Origin: Hyphomicrobiales bacterium
GTDB taxonomy: Bacteria > Pseudomonadota > Alphaproteobacteria > Rhizobiales > Rhodomicrobiaceae
Assembly: GCA_003153975.1 (NCBI GenBank)
Contig: PMBZ01000030.1
Span: forward strand, 365 to 38,447
Direction: 5' to 3'
DNA: 38,083 nt
The notes under the pieces were generated by a model. It had not been told where the DNA came from, did not search any database, and was given only the letters and a program-made list of their open reading frames with translations. Position 1 is the stretch's first letter; each line of letters opens with the position of its first letter. Below are positions 1 through 8,043 of this stretch, piece by piece. A program made the position numbers and the translations under genes.

Positions 1-206
<206 letters not shown>

Positions 207-255
207 TCATGACTCCTTGAATGATGTTGAAATTTGTAGGGTGTACTTCGTTGGC

Positions 256-585
256 TTAGGCGGCTTTCTTCTTGCCCTTGCCGCCTTCGGCAGCGCCGAT
301 CTCGATAACACCGAGAATGTCGCTTTCCTTCATAATCAGAAGGTCTTCGCCGTCGATCTTAACCTCGGTGCCGGACCACTTGCCGAAAAGAACGCGGTCG
401 CCTTCCTTGACATCGAGCGTGACGAGCTTTCCCTCTTCGTTGCGGGCGCCAGGACCCACCGCGACAACTTCACCCTGCTGAGGCTTCTCTTTGGCCGTAT
501 CTGGAATAATGATTCCGCCCTTCGTGCGCTCTTCTTCCTCAAGACGGCGCACTACCACGCGGTCATGCAGCGGCCTAAATTTCAT
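256..585 (-). CDS. groES: GroES co-chaperonin
   Basis: This is the 10-kDa lid of the GroEL chamber. The 109-residue product starts [19 protein letters not shown] and carries the mobile loop around [20 protein letters not shown], then [11 protein letters not shown] and [20 protein letters not shown]. These are all standard GroES blocks. It is slightly longer than the usual 95-97 residues because of a C-terminal tail rich in Gly, Lys and Ala. The ATG at 585-583 was chosen because a strong GAGGAGG Shine-Dalgarno sits just upstream. A nine-codon upstream extension has no such signal. It is the first gene of the groESL operon. Confidence 0.97.
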   Translation of the reverse strand: MKFRPLHDRVVVRRLEEEERTKGGIIIPDTAKEKPQQGEVVAVGPGARNEEGKLVTLDVKEGDRVLFGKWSGTEVKIDGEDLLIMKESDILGVIEIGAAEGGKGKKKAA

Positions 586-658
586 CGGAATCCTCCTCAA
601 TCGAATATGCAATTGGCCGAGTCGGGCGCGGCTTTAGCCGGGCCGCTCTCGTGGGTCA

Positions 659-687
659 GAAATATTTAGGCTTGTTAGCACTGTCAA
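659..687 (-). promoter_or_regulatory. Probable groESL promoter overlapping CIRCE
   Basis: On the minus strand a perfect TTGACA (687-682) falls inside the CIRCE spacer and left arm. TATTTC follows at 17-base spacing (664-659) as a weak -10. HrcA bound to CIRCE would cover the -35. The -10 assignment is tentative because an alternative TAAATA lies at 668-663 with short spacing. Confidence 0.6.
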
Positions 688-701
688 GGGGTGAGTGCTA
701 A
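675..701 (-). promoter_or_regulatory. CIRCE operator for HrcA upstream of groESL
   Basis: TTAGCACTG, a 9-base spacer, then GAGTGCTAA matches the CIRCE consensus TTAGCACTC-N9-GAGTGCTAA at all but one base. CIRCE is the binding site of the heat-shock repressor HrcA. It lies about 90 bp upstream of the groES start, where such sites are found in alphaproteobacteria. hrcA itself is not in the window. Confidence 0.95.
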
Positions 702-796
702 TCTTTTCCACTCACCCGCTGTTTTTGAAGCCCAGCGCTCACCCACGGAGCCCCCGCAGCCCTTGCCGCGGGGTGCCTTCCCTGCTTCCGATGGCG

Positions 797-979
797 TTAA
801 GCTTGGCGCGGTCCGCGCATCTGCATCAAAATCGCTTCAATGCGCCGCCAGCGATCCGCCTGCTCGCGGTCGCTATTTTTCTCAAACTCGGCGGCCTTGT
901 GCGCGGCCTCCGCGATGGCCTTCGGGCCGCGTGCCTTCCAAAGCTCCCGTGCATGGACGTGGATGTCGCTCTCTTGCAT
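797..979 (-). CDS. Small conserved-looking protein, 60 aa, function unknown
   Basis: The product is hydrophilic and probably all-helical. It starts MQESDIHVHARELWKARGPK and ends in a segment containing EQADRWRRIEAILMQM. The pattern of a short helix with ARELW followed by a C-terminal W-R-R-I helix resembles small alphaproteobacterial proteins of the DUF6961/DUF2934 kind, but this is from memory and unverified. A longer in-frame start at 1075 exists; the internal ATG at 979 was preferred because residues before it look non-native. It lies on the same strand as acyP upstream and groESL downstream. A GC-rich hairpin at 752-773 (CCCCGC/GCGGGG) follows its stop codon and may end transcription. Confidence 0.55.
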   Translation of the reverse strand: MQESDIHVHARELWKARGPKAIAEAAHKAAEFEKNSDREQADRWRRIEAILMQMRGPRQA

Positions 980-1110
980 GGCATGGTCCTCCTGGGCGCG
1001 TCCGTCCCTCTCCAGATCGCGCCGACCGGCATGCCCCCACACCGTCAAGTGGCGATACATTACACCCTGTGGCACGCCGGTTGCAATGCGAAGCGGCGTG
1101 CCGGGCTCCG

Positions 1111-1413
1111 TCAGGCGGTGGACAAAATTGTAAATCCCAGAGGCGTCGAGCCGCCTTCCTCGATGACCGACACCTCATGCACTCTTGCGGCTGGCGGACC
1201 TTCGCGGCAGCACCGCAACATGTCGTCGACGTTCGCACGGGGCCCCGAGAACAGCGCCTCGACCGCGCCATCGCGGCGGTTACGGACCCAGCCGCTAAGC
1301 CCCCTGGCCGTCGCGGTGCGTTCGGCCCAGGCCCGGTAGGCCACGCCTTGCACCCGGCCAGTAATGAGCACGCGCGCAGTGCGCTGTTCCAGGTTCTTTT
1401 TGCTCGCATTCAT
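1111..1413 (-). CDS. acyP: Acylphosphatase
   Basis: It hydrolyses the carboxyl-phosphate bond of acylphosphates in the cytoplasm. The 100-residue product has the two signature blocks of the family. The first is [11 protein letters not shown], with the phosphate-binding loop and catalytic Arg. The second is [20 protein letters not shown], with the catalytic Asn. Length and alpha/beta pattern fit the family norm of 90-100 residues. The ATG at 1413-1411 is taken as the start, with GGAG about 10 bases upstream. The reading frame extends further 5' but that part has no family resemblance. It is transcribed towards the 60-aa gene and groESL. Confidence 0.93.
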   Translation of the reverse strand: MNASKKNLEQRTARVLITGRVQGVAYRAWAERTATARGLSGWVRNRRDGAVEALFSGPRANVDDMLRCCREGPPAARVHEVSVIEEGGSTPLGFTILSTA

Positions 1414-1675
1414 AGAGGTGCAACTCCGATTGCAACCAGCTTTGTGCCCCCAGCAACTATGATTAACGGAACGTAGCACGAAACCGATGAAGGCGATGCT
1501 ACCGCCGCGGCCAACATTTTCACTTTTATTCCAATCTCCTACTTTATATTGTCTACTGCCGTATGTAAGCTGGATGGAAGCGGCACGACATGTTCGGGCC
1601 AATTTAGGTTGGAATTATGCTGGAGATTTTTTTGGTGCATGCCTTGCGTCAGTCAGCCTTGAGGCAGGAGGGGCG

Positions 1676-4603
1676 ATGTATTCTTCGAGCATAGCTGAGG
1701 ACAACGCCCGGCATGGGGCAACTCGCGATTCAGGGCTCGAAGCCGTCGGGGCCATCCCCTGGGGCACGCATTTCTGCCAATTCCACTCAGGCAAGGACGA
1801 TCTCCTAGAAACGATTGTCCCCTATATGAAGGCGGGGCTGGAGGCGAACGAACTTTGCCTTTGGATCACCTCCGATGTGCTGGGCATCCACGCGGCCGAA
1901 GATGCGCTGCGCAACGCAATCCCTGAGTTCGGCCGCTACCTGGCGGAAAAGCGGATCGAAATCGTTCATAGCAGCCAATGGTACGGCAGCGACGGCAGTT
2001 TCGACGCGGACCAGTTGCTAGAAAGCGCCGCGAACATACTCGATGCAGCGCTAAGACGCGGCTTCGAGGGTTTGCGGACAACTGGCGATCTTTCTTGGCT
2101 GGGGCGGGAAGGCTGGAAGGAATTTATCCGTTACGAATGCGGTTTGGACAGCGCCGTAAACTCCAAGCCGATACTGGTTCTCTGCACATATCCGCTCAGC
2201 AAATGCGGTCCTCGCGAAATCATCGATGCCGCCGCCAATCACGAGTTCGCGTTGATACGCGGCGCTGAAGGCTGGGAGGTTCTGGAGAACACGGCCCGGC
2301 GCAGGATCGAACGGGAGTTCAAGAAGTTCGTATCTCTGGCCGGCAACAGCTCGGAATTCATCGGCATTTGCGACATGGATTTCGCGCCGTCCTACATCAA
2401 CGATGCGGGCTTGCGGATGGTTGGGCTCGACAATCTGGCCCAACTCCAGGAGGCATCGGCTGGCGCTCTCTTTTTTCCCGAAGATCGCCGGTTCGTCCAC
2501 GATGAGTTCATACCGCGCGTCTTCGCCGAAGGCCGGGCCGAAACCGTGATCCGCTTCCGTCACTTCAAGACGGATGCGCCTTTGTGGATGATCTGCAACA
2601 TTTTTTTCCTCAAGGGAGACAAGGGCGAGCCTACGGGGCTTGCAACCGTCAGCCGGAACATCACCGAGCACAAGCTTGCCGAAGATGCCGCCAAATGGAA
2701 TGCGCGGCGCAACGAACTGCTCTCCAGCGTAGCTGCCCGCCTGCTCAGAACTCGCGATGCCGAAGCCGAGGTTGAAGAGCTTTGCCGGAAGGTCATGACC
2801 TTTCTCAATTGCGATGTGTTCTTCAATTTCCTCGCGGACGAAAAAGAGAAACGGCTGCGCCTCAACGCTTCCGCCGGCGTTTCCCCCGGGCAGATCCAGG
2901 GTATGGAAACGATCGCTTATGGAGCCACGATCTGCGGCACGGTTGCCCGCGATAGATACCGGATCATCGCCGAATACATTTCAAGCAGCGATTCACCGCT
3001 GACGGCCAGAATCAAGTCCTTTGGCGTCGAGGCCTATTGCTGCCATCCGCTCATGGCTCAAGACCGGGTCATCGGCACATTGGCGTTCGGCACACGCACC
3101 CGGCAGAGATTTACCAGCCGCGAGGTCCAGGTCATGGCATCGCTGGCGGACCTCGTGGCGATGGCGATGAATCGCATCCAGACCGAGAAGGCGCTGTGTG
3201 AAAGCGAGAGGCAACTCAGGCAGCTGGGCGACAGCCTACCGGACAGCGCCGTTTACCGCTATGGCCACGAACCCGATGGCTCGCCGCGCTATTATTACCT
3301 GAGCGCCGGCATCGAGCAGTTGAACGGTGTCAAGATCGATGACGTGCTGGGGGATGCGGGCACGCTTCACCGGCAGGTTCTGCCGGAATACTTGCCCCGC
3401 CTCATCGAGGGCGAGCGGCGAAGTGCACGGGAGCTATCGGACTTCGAAATGGAAATTCCCATGCGGCGGACGGATGGCGAAATCCGCTGGATGCGATTGA
3501 AGTCCCGGCCGCAAAGGATGCCGGATGGGCGCGTCATATGGGACGGGGTGCAAACCGATATCACCGCGCGGAAAAACATGCAGGAGACCCTGCGTGTGAG
3601 CGAGGAGCGGCTCCGCGCCATCGTAGGCACGGCCATGGACGGCATCATCGTCATCGACTCGCTAGGGGAGATTCAGTCCATCAATCCCGCGGCGGAGCAG
3701 ATGTTTGGGTACAGCTCGGCGGATGCGGCCGGGCAGAGCATGACGATGTTCATGCCGGAGCCCTACCGGCTGAGGCACCGCCTCCGGGTCGCGGCTTCGC
3801 TCAACAATCCCGTGGCCCCACGGTTTCAGCAGGTTGAGGTCGAGGGACTTCGCCGGGACGGCTCGATATTCCCGGCGGAGCTTTCGGTGGCGCCCTGGGA
3901 TGCCGATGGCGAGCGCTACTTTACAGGGATCATCCGCGACGTTACCCAGCGCAAACGGCGCGACGAGAAGATCAATGTGCTGTTGCGGGAGGTTAATCAC
4001 CGCTCCAAGAACATGCTGAGCCTGGTTCAGGCGATCGCGTCGCAGACCGCCGCCAGAGACCCCGCCGAGTTCGTCCGCCACTTCTCCGAGCGCATACGCG
4101 CACTGGCCGCAAGCCAGGACTTGCTGGTCAAAAGCCAATGGCAGGGCATCAGCATCGAGGAGCTGGTGAAATCGCAGCTTGCATACTTCGGCGATCTATT
4201 GGGCAGCAGGATCGAACTTAAGGGGCCGCCGCTGCGCATTGCGGCTCCGGCAGCGCAGTCGATCGGCATGGCGCTGCACGAGCTTGCGACGAACGCCGGG
4301 AAATATGGCGCGCTCTCAACCGGCGCGGGGCGGATCGCAATCGGCTGGAGCCTTAACAACGGCCCATCAGGTAAGCTCCGCTTCGACCTGCGCTGGACGG
4401 AGAGCGGGGGGCCGGCCGTATCGGTGCCAACGCGCCGGGGGTTCGGTTCGATCGTCGTCGAAACCATGCCGCGCATGGAATTGGACGCCGGCGCCGAGTT
4501 GCACTACGCACCGGAAGGACTGCGCTGGCATCTCGACTGTCCGGCGGAGGCCGTGCTTGAGGCTGGCGACGATCCATCCGCGTTCAGGATGATCGCGCAA
4601 TAA
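1676..4603 (+). CDS. Multidomain sensor histidine kinase (MEDS-PAS-GAF-PAS-PAS-HWE)
   Basis: This is a 975-residue soluble sensor kinase of the HWE family. In order, residues about 25-190 form a MEDS domain (PWGTHFCQF, then a long alpha/beta stretch to YPLSKCG). About 215-330 is a PAS domain, 345-500 a GAF domain, and 510-630 and 640-760 two more PAS domains. The last, with MDGIIVIDSLGEIQSINPAA, ends at a PAC motif. The C-terminal kinase has the H-box EVNHRSKNMLSLVQAIASQT with the phospho-acceptor His near residue 775, the N-box MALHELATNAGKYGALS and the family-defining W-x-E (WTE, near residue 907). No membrane segment is seen. The start at 1676 follows AGGAGGGGCG; a longer in-frame start at 1487 lacks a ribosome site. 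The 262 bp upstream are AT-rich and probably hold the promoter. No response regulator is adjacent, so this is an orphan kinase. The signal sensed is unknown. Confidence 0.93.
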   Translation: MYSSSIAEDNARHGATRDSGLEAVGAIPWGTHFCQFHSGKDDLLETIVPYMKAGLEANELCLWITSDVLGIHAAEDALRNAIPEFGRYLAEKRIEIVHSSQWYGSDGSFDADQLLESAANILDAALRRGFEGLRTTGDLSWLGREGWKEFIRYECGLDSAVNSKPILVLCTYPLSKCGPREIIDAAANHEFALIRGAEGWEVLENTARRRIEREFKKFVSLAGNSSEFIGICDMDFAPSYINDAGLRMVGLDNLAQLQEASAGALFFPEDRRFVHDEFIPRVFAEGRAETVIRFRHFKTDAPLWMICNIFFLKGDKGEPTGLATVSRNITEHKLAEDAAKWNARRNELLSSVAARLLRTRDAEAEVEELCRKVMTFLNCDVFFNFLADEKEKRLRLNASAGVSPGQIQGMETIAYGATICGTVARDRYRIIAEYISSSDSPLTARIKSFGVEAYCCHPLMAQDRVIGTLAFGTRTRQRFTSREVQVMASLADLVAMAMNRIQTEKALCESERQLRQLGDSLPDSAVYRYGHEPDGSPRYYYLSAGIEQLNGVKIDDVLGDAGTLHRQVLPEYLPRLIEGERRSARELSDFEMEIPMRRTDGEIRWMRLKSRPQRMPDGRVIWDGVQTDITARKNMQETLRVSEERLRAIVGTAMDGIIVIDSLGEIQSINPAAEQMFGYSSADAAGQSMTMFMPEPYRLRHRLRVAASLNNPVAPRFQQVEVEGLRRDGSIFPAELSVAPWDADGERYFTGIIRDVTQRKRRDEKINVLLREVNHRSKNMLSLVQAIASQTAARDPAEFVRHFSERIRALAASQDLLVKSQWQGISIEELVKSQLAYFGDLLGSRIELKGPPLRIAAPAAQSIGMALHELATNAGKYGALSTGAGRIAIGWSLNNGPSGKLRFDLRWTESGGPAVSVPTRRGFGSIVVETMPRMELDAGAELHYAPEGLRWHLDCPAEAVLEAGDDPSAFRMIAQ

Positions 4604-4620
4604 ATGCGCTCCAAGCAGGC

Positions 4621-4667
4621 TTGACAGGGCGCGGTGGATGGCCCAATTATGTGAATGTAACTTACAT
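4621..4667 (+). promoter_or_regulatory. Possible promoter and operator upstream of the DUF2852 gene
   Basis: TTGACA at 4621-4626 is followed, at 18-base spacing, by AATTAT, a plausible -35/-10 pair. Immediately downstream is a perfect dyad ATGTAA-C-TTACAT (4655-4667), which extends to 9-base arms with one mismatch. Its position between -10 and the start codon at 4686 suits a repressor site. The regulator is not identifiable. Confidence 0.5.
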
Positions 4668-4685
4668 TTACATAGAGGTTACGTG

Positions 4686-5102
4686 ATGCACTTGGTTGCG
4701 AAACTGGACGATATCGGCAAGCCCGCATGGATCGCGCTTACGGCCGTCTCGTTCATGATCTGGTGGCCGGTAGGCTTGGCCGCCTTGGCTTTTACGATAG
4801 GGAGCGGACGCATGGGATGCGGATGTCACGGAAATGTGAGCTGGCGTGAGCGCCGCGAGCGCTGGCGGGCGATGCGCGATGAGTGGCGGGCGACGAGATG
4901 GGGCGGCTACGGGGCAGCGCCAAGCACGGGGAACGCCGCATTCGATGACTATCGCAACGAAACGCTGAAACGCTTGGAAGACGAACAGAAGGAATTCACG
5001 GGTTTTCTCGACCGCCTGCGCCGGGCCAAGGACCAGGCGGAGTTCGACCAGTTTATAGCAGGGCGCCGGAATTCCCCTCCAGGCGAACTGTCCCAGAGCT
5101 GA
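4686..5102 (+). CDS. DUF2852 family membrane protein
   Basis: The product is a 138-residue alphaproteobacterial protein of unknown function. It has an N-terminal KPAWIALTAVSFMIWWPVGL transmembrane segment (residues about 12-38), a Cys/Gly-rich turn (GRMGCGCHG), a basic Arg/Trp-rich stretch, and a C-terminal amphipathic helix containing NAAFDDYRNETLKRLEDEQK and EFDQFIAGRR. This layout is typical of DUF2852, recognised from memory of the family. The ATG at 4686 was chosen because AGAGG lies upstream and the conserved block begins soon after. An in-frame ATG at 4638 would add residues with no family resemblance. It sits 82 bp after the sensor kinase but appears to have its own promoter. Confidence 0.85.
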   Translation: MHLVAKLDDIGKPAWIALTAVSFMIWWPVGLAALAFTIGSGRMGCGCHGNVSWRERRERWRAMRDEWRATRWGGYGAAPSTGNAAFDDYRNETLKRLEDEQKEFTGFLDRLRRAKDQAEFDQFIAGRRNSPPGELSQS

Positions 5103-5109
5103 AACGGGT

Positions 5110-5141
5110 GGGCGCCGCAGGGCGCCCTCTTCGTAAGAGGC
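5110..5141 (+). terminator. Tandem hairpins after the DUF2852 gene
   Basis: GGGCGCC-GCAG-GGCGCCC (5110-5127) is followed at once by a second small hairpin, CCTCTT-CGT-AAGAGG. The first begins 7 bp after the stop codon. No U-tract follows, so this is a probable structural 3' end rather than a canonical intrinsic terminator. Confidence 0.45.
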
Positions 5142-5339
5142 ACTTTCGACGCATGAGTTCTTGAGTCTTCCACCGGGCGGTAACCGAGTCAAAACGCCGC
5201 GCCCATAATTTTGAACGCACCTGTGTCACTCCCGCTACAGCCAAGGCCGTGCCTTCCGCACTAGCATACACATACGAATAAAAAAATATCCGCAGCAATG
5301 GCATAGCGGACAAAGTAGAGTCTGGGAGTAGGGGGTAAA

Positions 5340-6602
5340 GTGAAGTTGGATTTCAGGCTTTCAGCCGCGGCTATTGCGCTGGCTGCGGGCGTAGGCAGCA
5401 CTGCGGCGTACGCCACCGACGGCTATTTCATGAATGGGTACGGCGCAAGCCAAACCGCACTTGCGGGCGCGGGCGTTGCCTACAGCCAGGATGCCATGGC
5501 CATCACGCTGAATCCGGCGGGCCTTGTGCACGTGGACGATCAGACTGTGGCGGGGGTGGCGGTGTTCATGCCGTTCCGCTCTTATGAGGCCAGTGCCGGT
5601 GGCATGGTTGATCCGGGCTCCCACAGTTCCGGCAACAACTGGTTCCCTGTCCCCGATTTTGCCTGGACCAAGCATCTGGGTCCGGACACCGTGCTGGGCG
5701 TCGGCGTTTACGGCAACGGCGGCATGGATACCCGCTATACGAACCCCGTATTCGGCGGCGGGGTTACGGGCGTGGACCTGAACCAAGCTTTCATGTCGGT
5801 ATCGCTGTCTCAGCGTTTCGGCCAGTTCTCCGTTGGCGTCGCGCCCGTTCTTGCGATGCAAATATTCAACGCGCGGGGGCTTGAGGGCTTTAAGGGGATG
5901 TCCGTCAGCGGCGATAACGTGACTGGCGGCGCCACCGATTTCTCCTTCTCCTATGGTGGGGGTGTCCGCGCCGGCGTCGAATACGATGTGACACCGGCCC
6001 TGCGCGTGGCTGTGGCTGGTACCAGCCGCATGTACATGACAAACTTCGAAAGATATAAGGGGCTCTTTGCCGGCGGCGGTAACTTCGACATTCCCGCAAC
6101 GGTGACGGCTGGTATCTCCTACAATGTGCGGCCGAACATCACTGTAATGGCCGACTATAAGCACATCTTCTACAGCGATGTTGCTTCCATCGCAAATCCG
6201 TCCACGAATCAGGCGCCATTCGGCTCAAGCAATGGTCCAGGCTTTGGCTGGCACGACATCAACGTCTACAAGTTCGGCGTGGATTGGCGCTACAACCCGC
6301 TGTGGACCTTGCGGGCTGGCTATTCCTACAACGACAGCCCGCTGGACAAGCGGGATATCATGATGCACATCCTCACCCCCGCCACCGTTCAGCACCACAT
6401 TACTGGCGGTGTTAAGTACCGCTGGTCGGACAACATGGATGTCGAGTTCTCCGCGATGTACGCTCCAGAGAAATCGTTTTCTGGAGACGCGCCTGCCGCT
6501 TTTGGCGGGCAGCATATCGACGTCCGCATGTACGAGGTCGAGGCATTGGCAGGCATCGTCTACCATTGGAATGGCCGCCGGGAGCTTGAGCCCCTTAAGT
6601 AG
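5340..6602 (+). CDS. OmpP1/FadL family outer-membrane transport protein
   Basis: This is a 420-residue beta-barrel of the FadL/TodX class, which admits hydrophobic substrates such as long-chain fatty acids across the outer membrane. The start is GTG at 5340, with a GGGAG..GGGGG purine tract upstream. A signal peptide ends at about residue 25 (AAYA/TDGYF). The mature N-terminus has the family hatch features: GYGASQTALAGAGVAYSQDA and the NPAG motif (ITLNPAGLV). A long run of alternating aromatic/polar strands follows, ending LAGIVYHW. After the last strand there is a short polar tail ending EPLK rather than the usual terminal aromatic residue. The substrate cannot be told from sequence. An intrinsic terminator lies at 6673-6699, so the gene is probably monocistronic. 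The 237 bp upstream hold no gene. Confidence 0.92.
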   Translation: MKLDFRLSAAAIALAAGVGSTAAYATDGYFMNGYGASQTALAGAGVAYSQDAMAITLNPAGLVHVDDQTVAGVAVFMPFRSYEASAGGMVDPGSHSSGNNWFPVPDFAWTKHLGPDTVLGVGVYGNGGMDTRYTNPVFGGGVTGVDLNQAFMSVSLSQRFGQFSVGVAPVLAMQIFNARGLEGFKGMSVSGDNVTGGATDFSFSYGGGVRAGVEYDVTPALRVAVAGTSRMYMTNFERYKGLFAGGGNFDIPATVTAGISYNVRPNITVMADYKHIFYSDVASIANPSTNQAPFGSSNGPGFGWHDINVYKFGVDWRYNPLWTLRAGYSYNDSPLDKRDIMMHILTPATVQHHITGGVKYRWSDNMDVEFSAMYAPEKSFSGDAPAAFGGQHIDVRMYEVEALAGIVYHWNGRRELEPLK

Positions 6603-6672
6603 CGCAGTGCCGCAATAGCGAACCCTGGGCGCACCGTTCGAAACCGATCGAGCGCTGCGCTTCATAGCCCGG

Positions 6673-6699
6673 AAAAAGCAGCCAAGCGGCTGCTTTTTT
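6673..6699 (+). terminator. Rho-independent terminator after the FadL-type gene
   Basis: GCAGCC-AAGC-GGCTGC stem-loop followed by six T residues and preceded by five A residues, so it could also act on the minus strand. It lies 71 bp after the stop codon. Confidence 0.9.
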
Positions 6700-7097
6700 C
6701 GCGATTCCTGAAATCCCGCAGGAGCTTTGCTACTCGCTCCCACGGAGCGCAAACGCATTTCAATTGGGAAGTTAAGTTCCACCAACGCTCTGATAAAACA
6801 GAAGAAATTGTACCGCCTGCTGAAGGGCTCCGGCAGGGAGCGTCGCTATCGCGATACTGCGCGCAGTATATAGACGCGACAATATAATATATTCAGGTCG
6901 TTGCGGCGCATATTTGAGGACCTGAGCGAAGATCGATACGAGAGTTTGGGGGCTACAAAACTGTTGTGGCGAAACGCGTCATTCAGGTATTAATTTGATT
7001 CTGGCAGCATAGAGATAGGTGTAAACCGCACGGCATGAGAAGATGGGTTGTTGCGCTTGTTGTTGCTTTGGCCTAAACGGAGCGCAGAGGGGAACCG
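6700..7097. other. Gene-free stretch with several palindromes upstream of the DUF1778 gene
   Basis: About 400 bp without a convincing gene and more AT-rich than its surroundings. It contains a perfect 16-bp palindrome ATACTGCGCGCAGTAT (6854-6869) flanked by GTCGC/GCGAC. It also contains TATAAT at 6883-6888 and an inverted pair TCAGGTC/GACCTGA (6893-6899 and 6919-6925). A 13-codon open frame at 7035-7076 reads MRRWVVALVVALA and then stops; it looks like the beginning of a signal peptide and its ribosome site is weak. Confidence 0.6.
6842..6880. promoter_or_regulatory. Compound palindrome, candidate operator
   Basis: The core is ATACTGCGCGCAGTAT, a perfect 16-bp palindrome. Outer arms GTCGC (6842-6846) and GCGAC (6876-6880) extend the symmetry imperfectly. 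TATAAT follows three bases after the element. It lies about 230 bp upstream of the DUF1778 antitoxin gene. That it is a regulatory site is inference. Confidence 0.4.
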
Positions 7098-7406
7098 ATG
7101 CTAAAGCTTTCCGAACTGCGCAAACGCACCCAGCCGCTTAAGCACCGCCGCATCGCCGCGCACGTCACGGACGCTGAGCACGCCCTCATTCAGCACGCCG
7201 CTGACTTGCAAGGCCAGTCGCTCACCAGCTTTGTTTTGGCCACGCTGCAAAAAGAAGCGAGACAGGTCATTGAAACGATGGAAATGGTCCGGACGAGCGC
7301 ACTGGAAAGCAGCAAGCGCGCCGAAACGCTTCCTCAAGCTTCGCGCGAGCAGGTTGGCTTCCGGCTTGGCGCTAATGCAGACCGCGGCAAGACCGTGCGT
7401 TCCTAA
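7098..7406 (+). CDS. DUF1778 (TacA-type) antitoxin homologue without a partner toxin
   Basis: The 102-residue product matches the DUF1778 ribbon-helix-helix antitoxin pattern. It has RRIAAHVTDAEHALIQHAAD (strand and first helix), LQGQSLTSFVLATLQKEARQ (core helices) and then a polar tail that in the family wraps the toxin. In TacA-TacT pairs the antitoxin neutralises a GNAT acetyltransferase that blocks charged tRNAs, and the toxin gene normally follows directly. Here the next gene (7474-7905) is YjbQ on the opposite strand, and no GNAT remnant was seen in the 67-bp gap. The RBS is GAGGGGAACCG before ATG. The N-terminal about 15 basic residues (KLSELRKRTQPLKHRR) precede the usual domain start. 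It could act as a solitary regulator; that is inference. Confidence 0.8.
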   Translation: MLKLSELRKRTQPLKHRRIAAHVTDAEHALIQHAADLQGQSLTSFVLATLQKEARQVIETMEMVRTSALESSKRAETLPQASREQVGFRLGANADRGKTVRS

Positions 7407-7473
7407 CATCAAGGGGAGATCCCTTGGCTCTGCTTGTTTAGCAGCATGGCACTCAATGTTTCACGCCATAACC

Positions 7474-7905
7474 TTAAGCAGTGCCAATGAAATCGAGTTC
7501 AAGCCGGCGCCGGTAAGGTGCCGCGCGATGCTCGATCAGATAGACCTCCTGCCAAGTTCCCAGCGCCAGCCGGCCGCCGCGCACAGGCAGTGAAATTTGC
7601 ACCGCGGTTAGCATGGTCTTTATATGCGCCGGCATATCGTCGGGGCCTTCGCTGCGGTGCCGGTAGGGCCCGCCTTCTGGCGCAAGCCCTCGCAACGCGG
7701 CCGAAAGATCGGTCAGCACATCGGGGTCGGCATTCTCCTGCACGCAAAGCGAAGCCGAAGTGTGGGTGCAAAACACCGAAAGAAGCCCGGAACCGGCGTT
7801 TCGGCGCGTAAGGAAGCGCTGCAACTCGGGCCCCAGCGCGTAGAAGCCCGCCCCGCGCGTCTCGATGCTCACTGTGCCGCATATGTGAAAGGTGCCAGGG
7901 CTCAT
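7474..7905 (-). CDS. yjbQ: YjbQ family protein (UPF0047)
   Basis: The 143-residue product carries the family blocks HTSASLCVQENADPDV, HIKTMLTAVQISLPV and LGTWQEVYLIEHR, matching YjbQ/UPF0047. Members have been reported to have thiamine-phosphate synthase side activity in vivo, but their normal role is unsettled. Start ATG at 7905-7903 has GGAGG about 10 bases upstream. An in-frame extension to 7965 would add a basic, AT-coded stretch outside the domain. It is divergent from the PodJ-like gene, sharing a 138-bp intergenic region, and convergent with the DUF1778 gene. Confidence 0.9.
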   Translation of the reverse strand: MSPGTFHICGTVSIETRGAGFYALGPELQRFLTRRNAGSGLLSVFCTHTSASLCVQENADPDVLTDLSAALRGLAPEGGPYRHRSEGPDDMPAHIKTMLTAVQISLPVRGGRLALGTWQEVYLIEHRAAPYRRRLELDFIGTA

Positions 7906-8043
7906 GCTTAAGATTCCTCCAAAAAAATAGTCCGATTTTAGCCGGCGTTTACGCCGTGTTTGCATTTCCTAAGCATAGTAACGGCTTAGTGGCGGAAAAG
8001 CACCTTCAAGGGGGGCCGCGGAAGAGCACGCGTTCTAGGATCT

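Noticed and set aside
691-1476. Long plus-strand open frame over the acyP and 60-aa genes
   Set aside because: It is the antisense shadow of acylphosphatase and its neighbour; composition is Arg/Pro-rich and no domain is seen.
1468-1500. GGAAC resembling the -35 of an EcfG stress promoter before the sensor kinase
   Set aside because: No CGTT-type -10 at the required 16-18 base spacing.
7457-7470. GTTTCAC resembling half of a parS site
   Set aside because: Only a half site is present; there is no inverted partner and no par genes are nearby.
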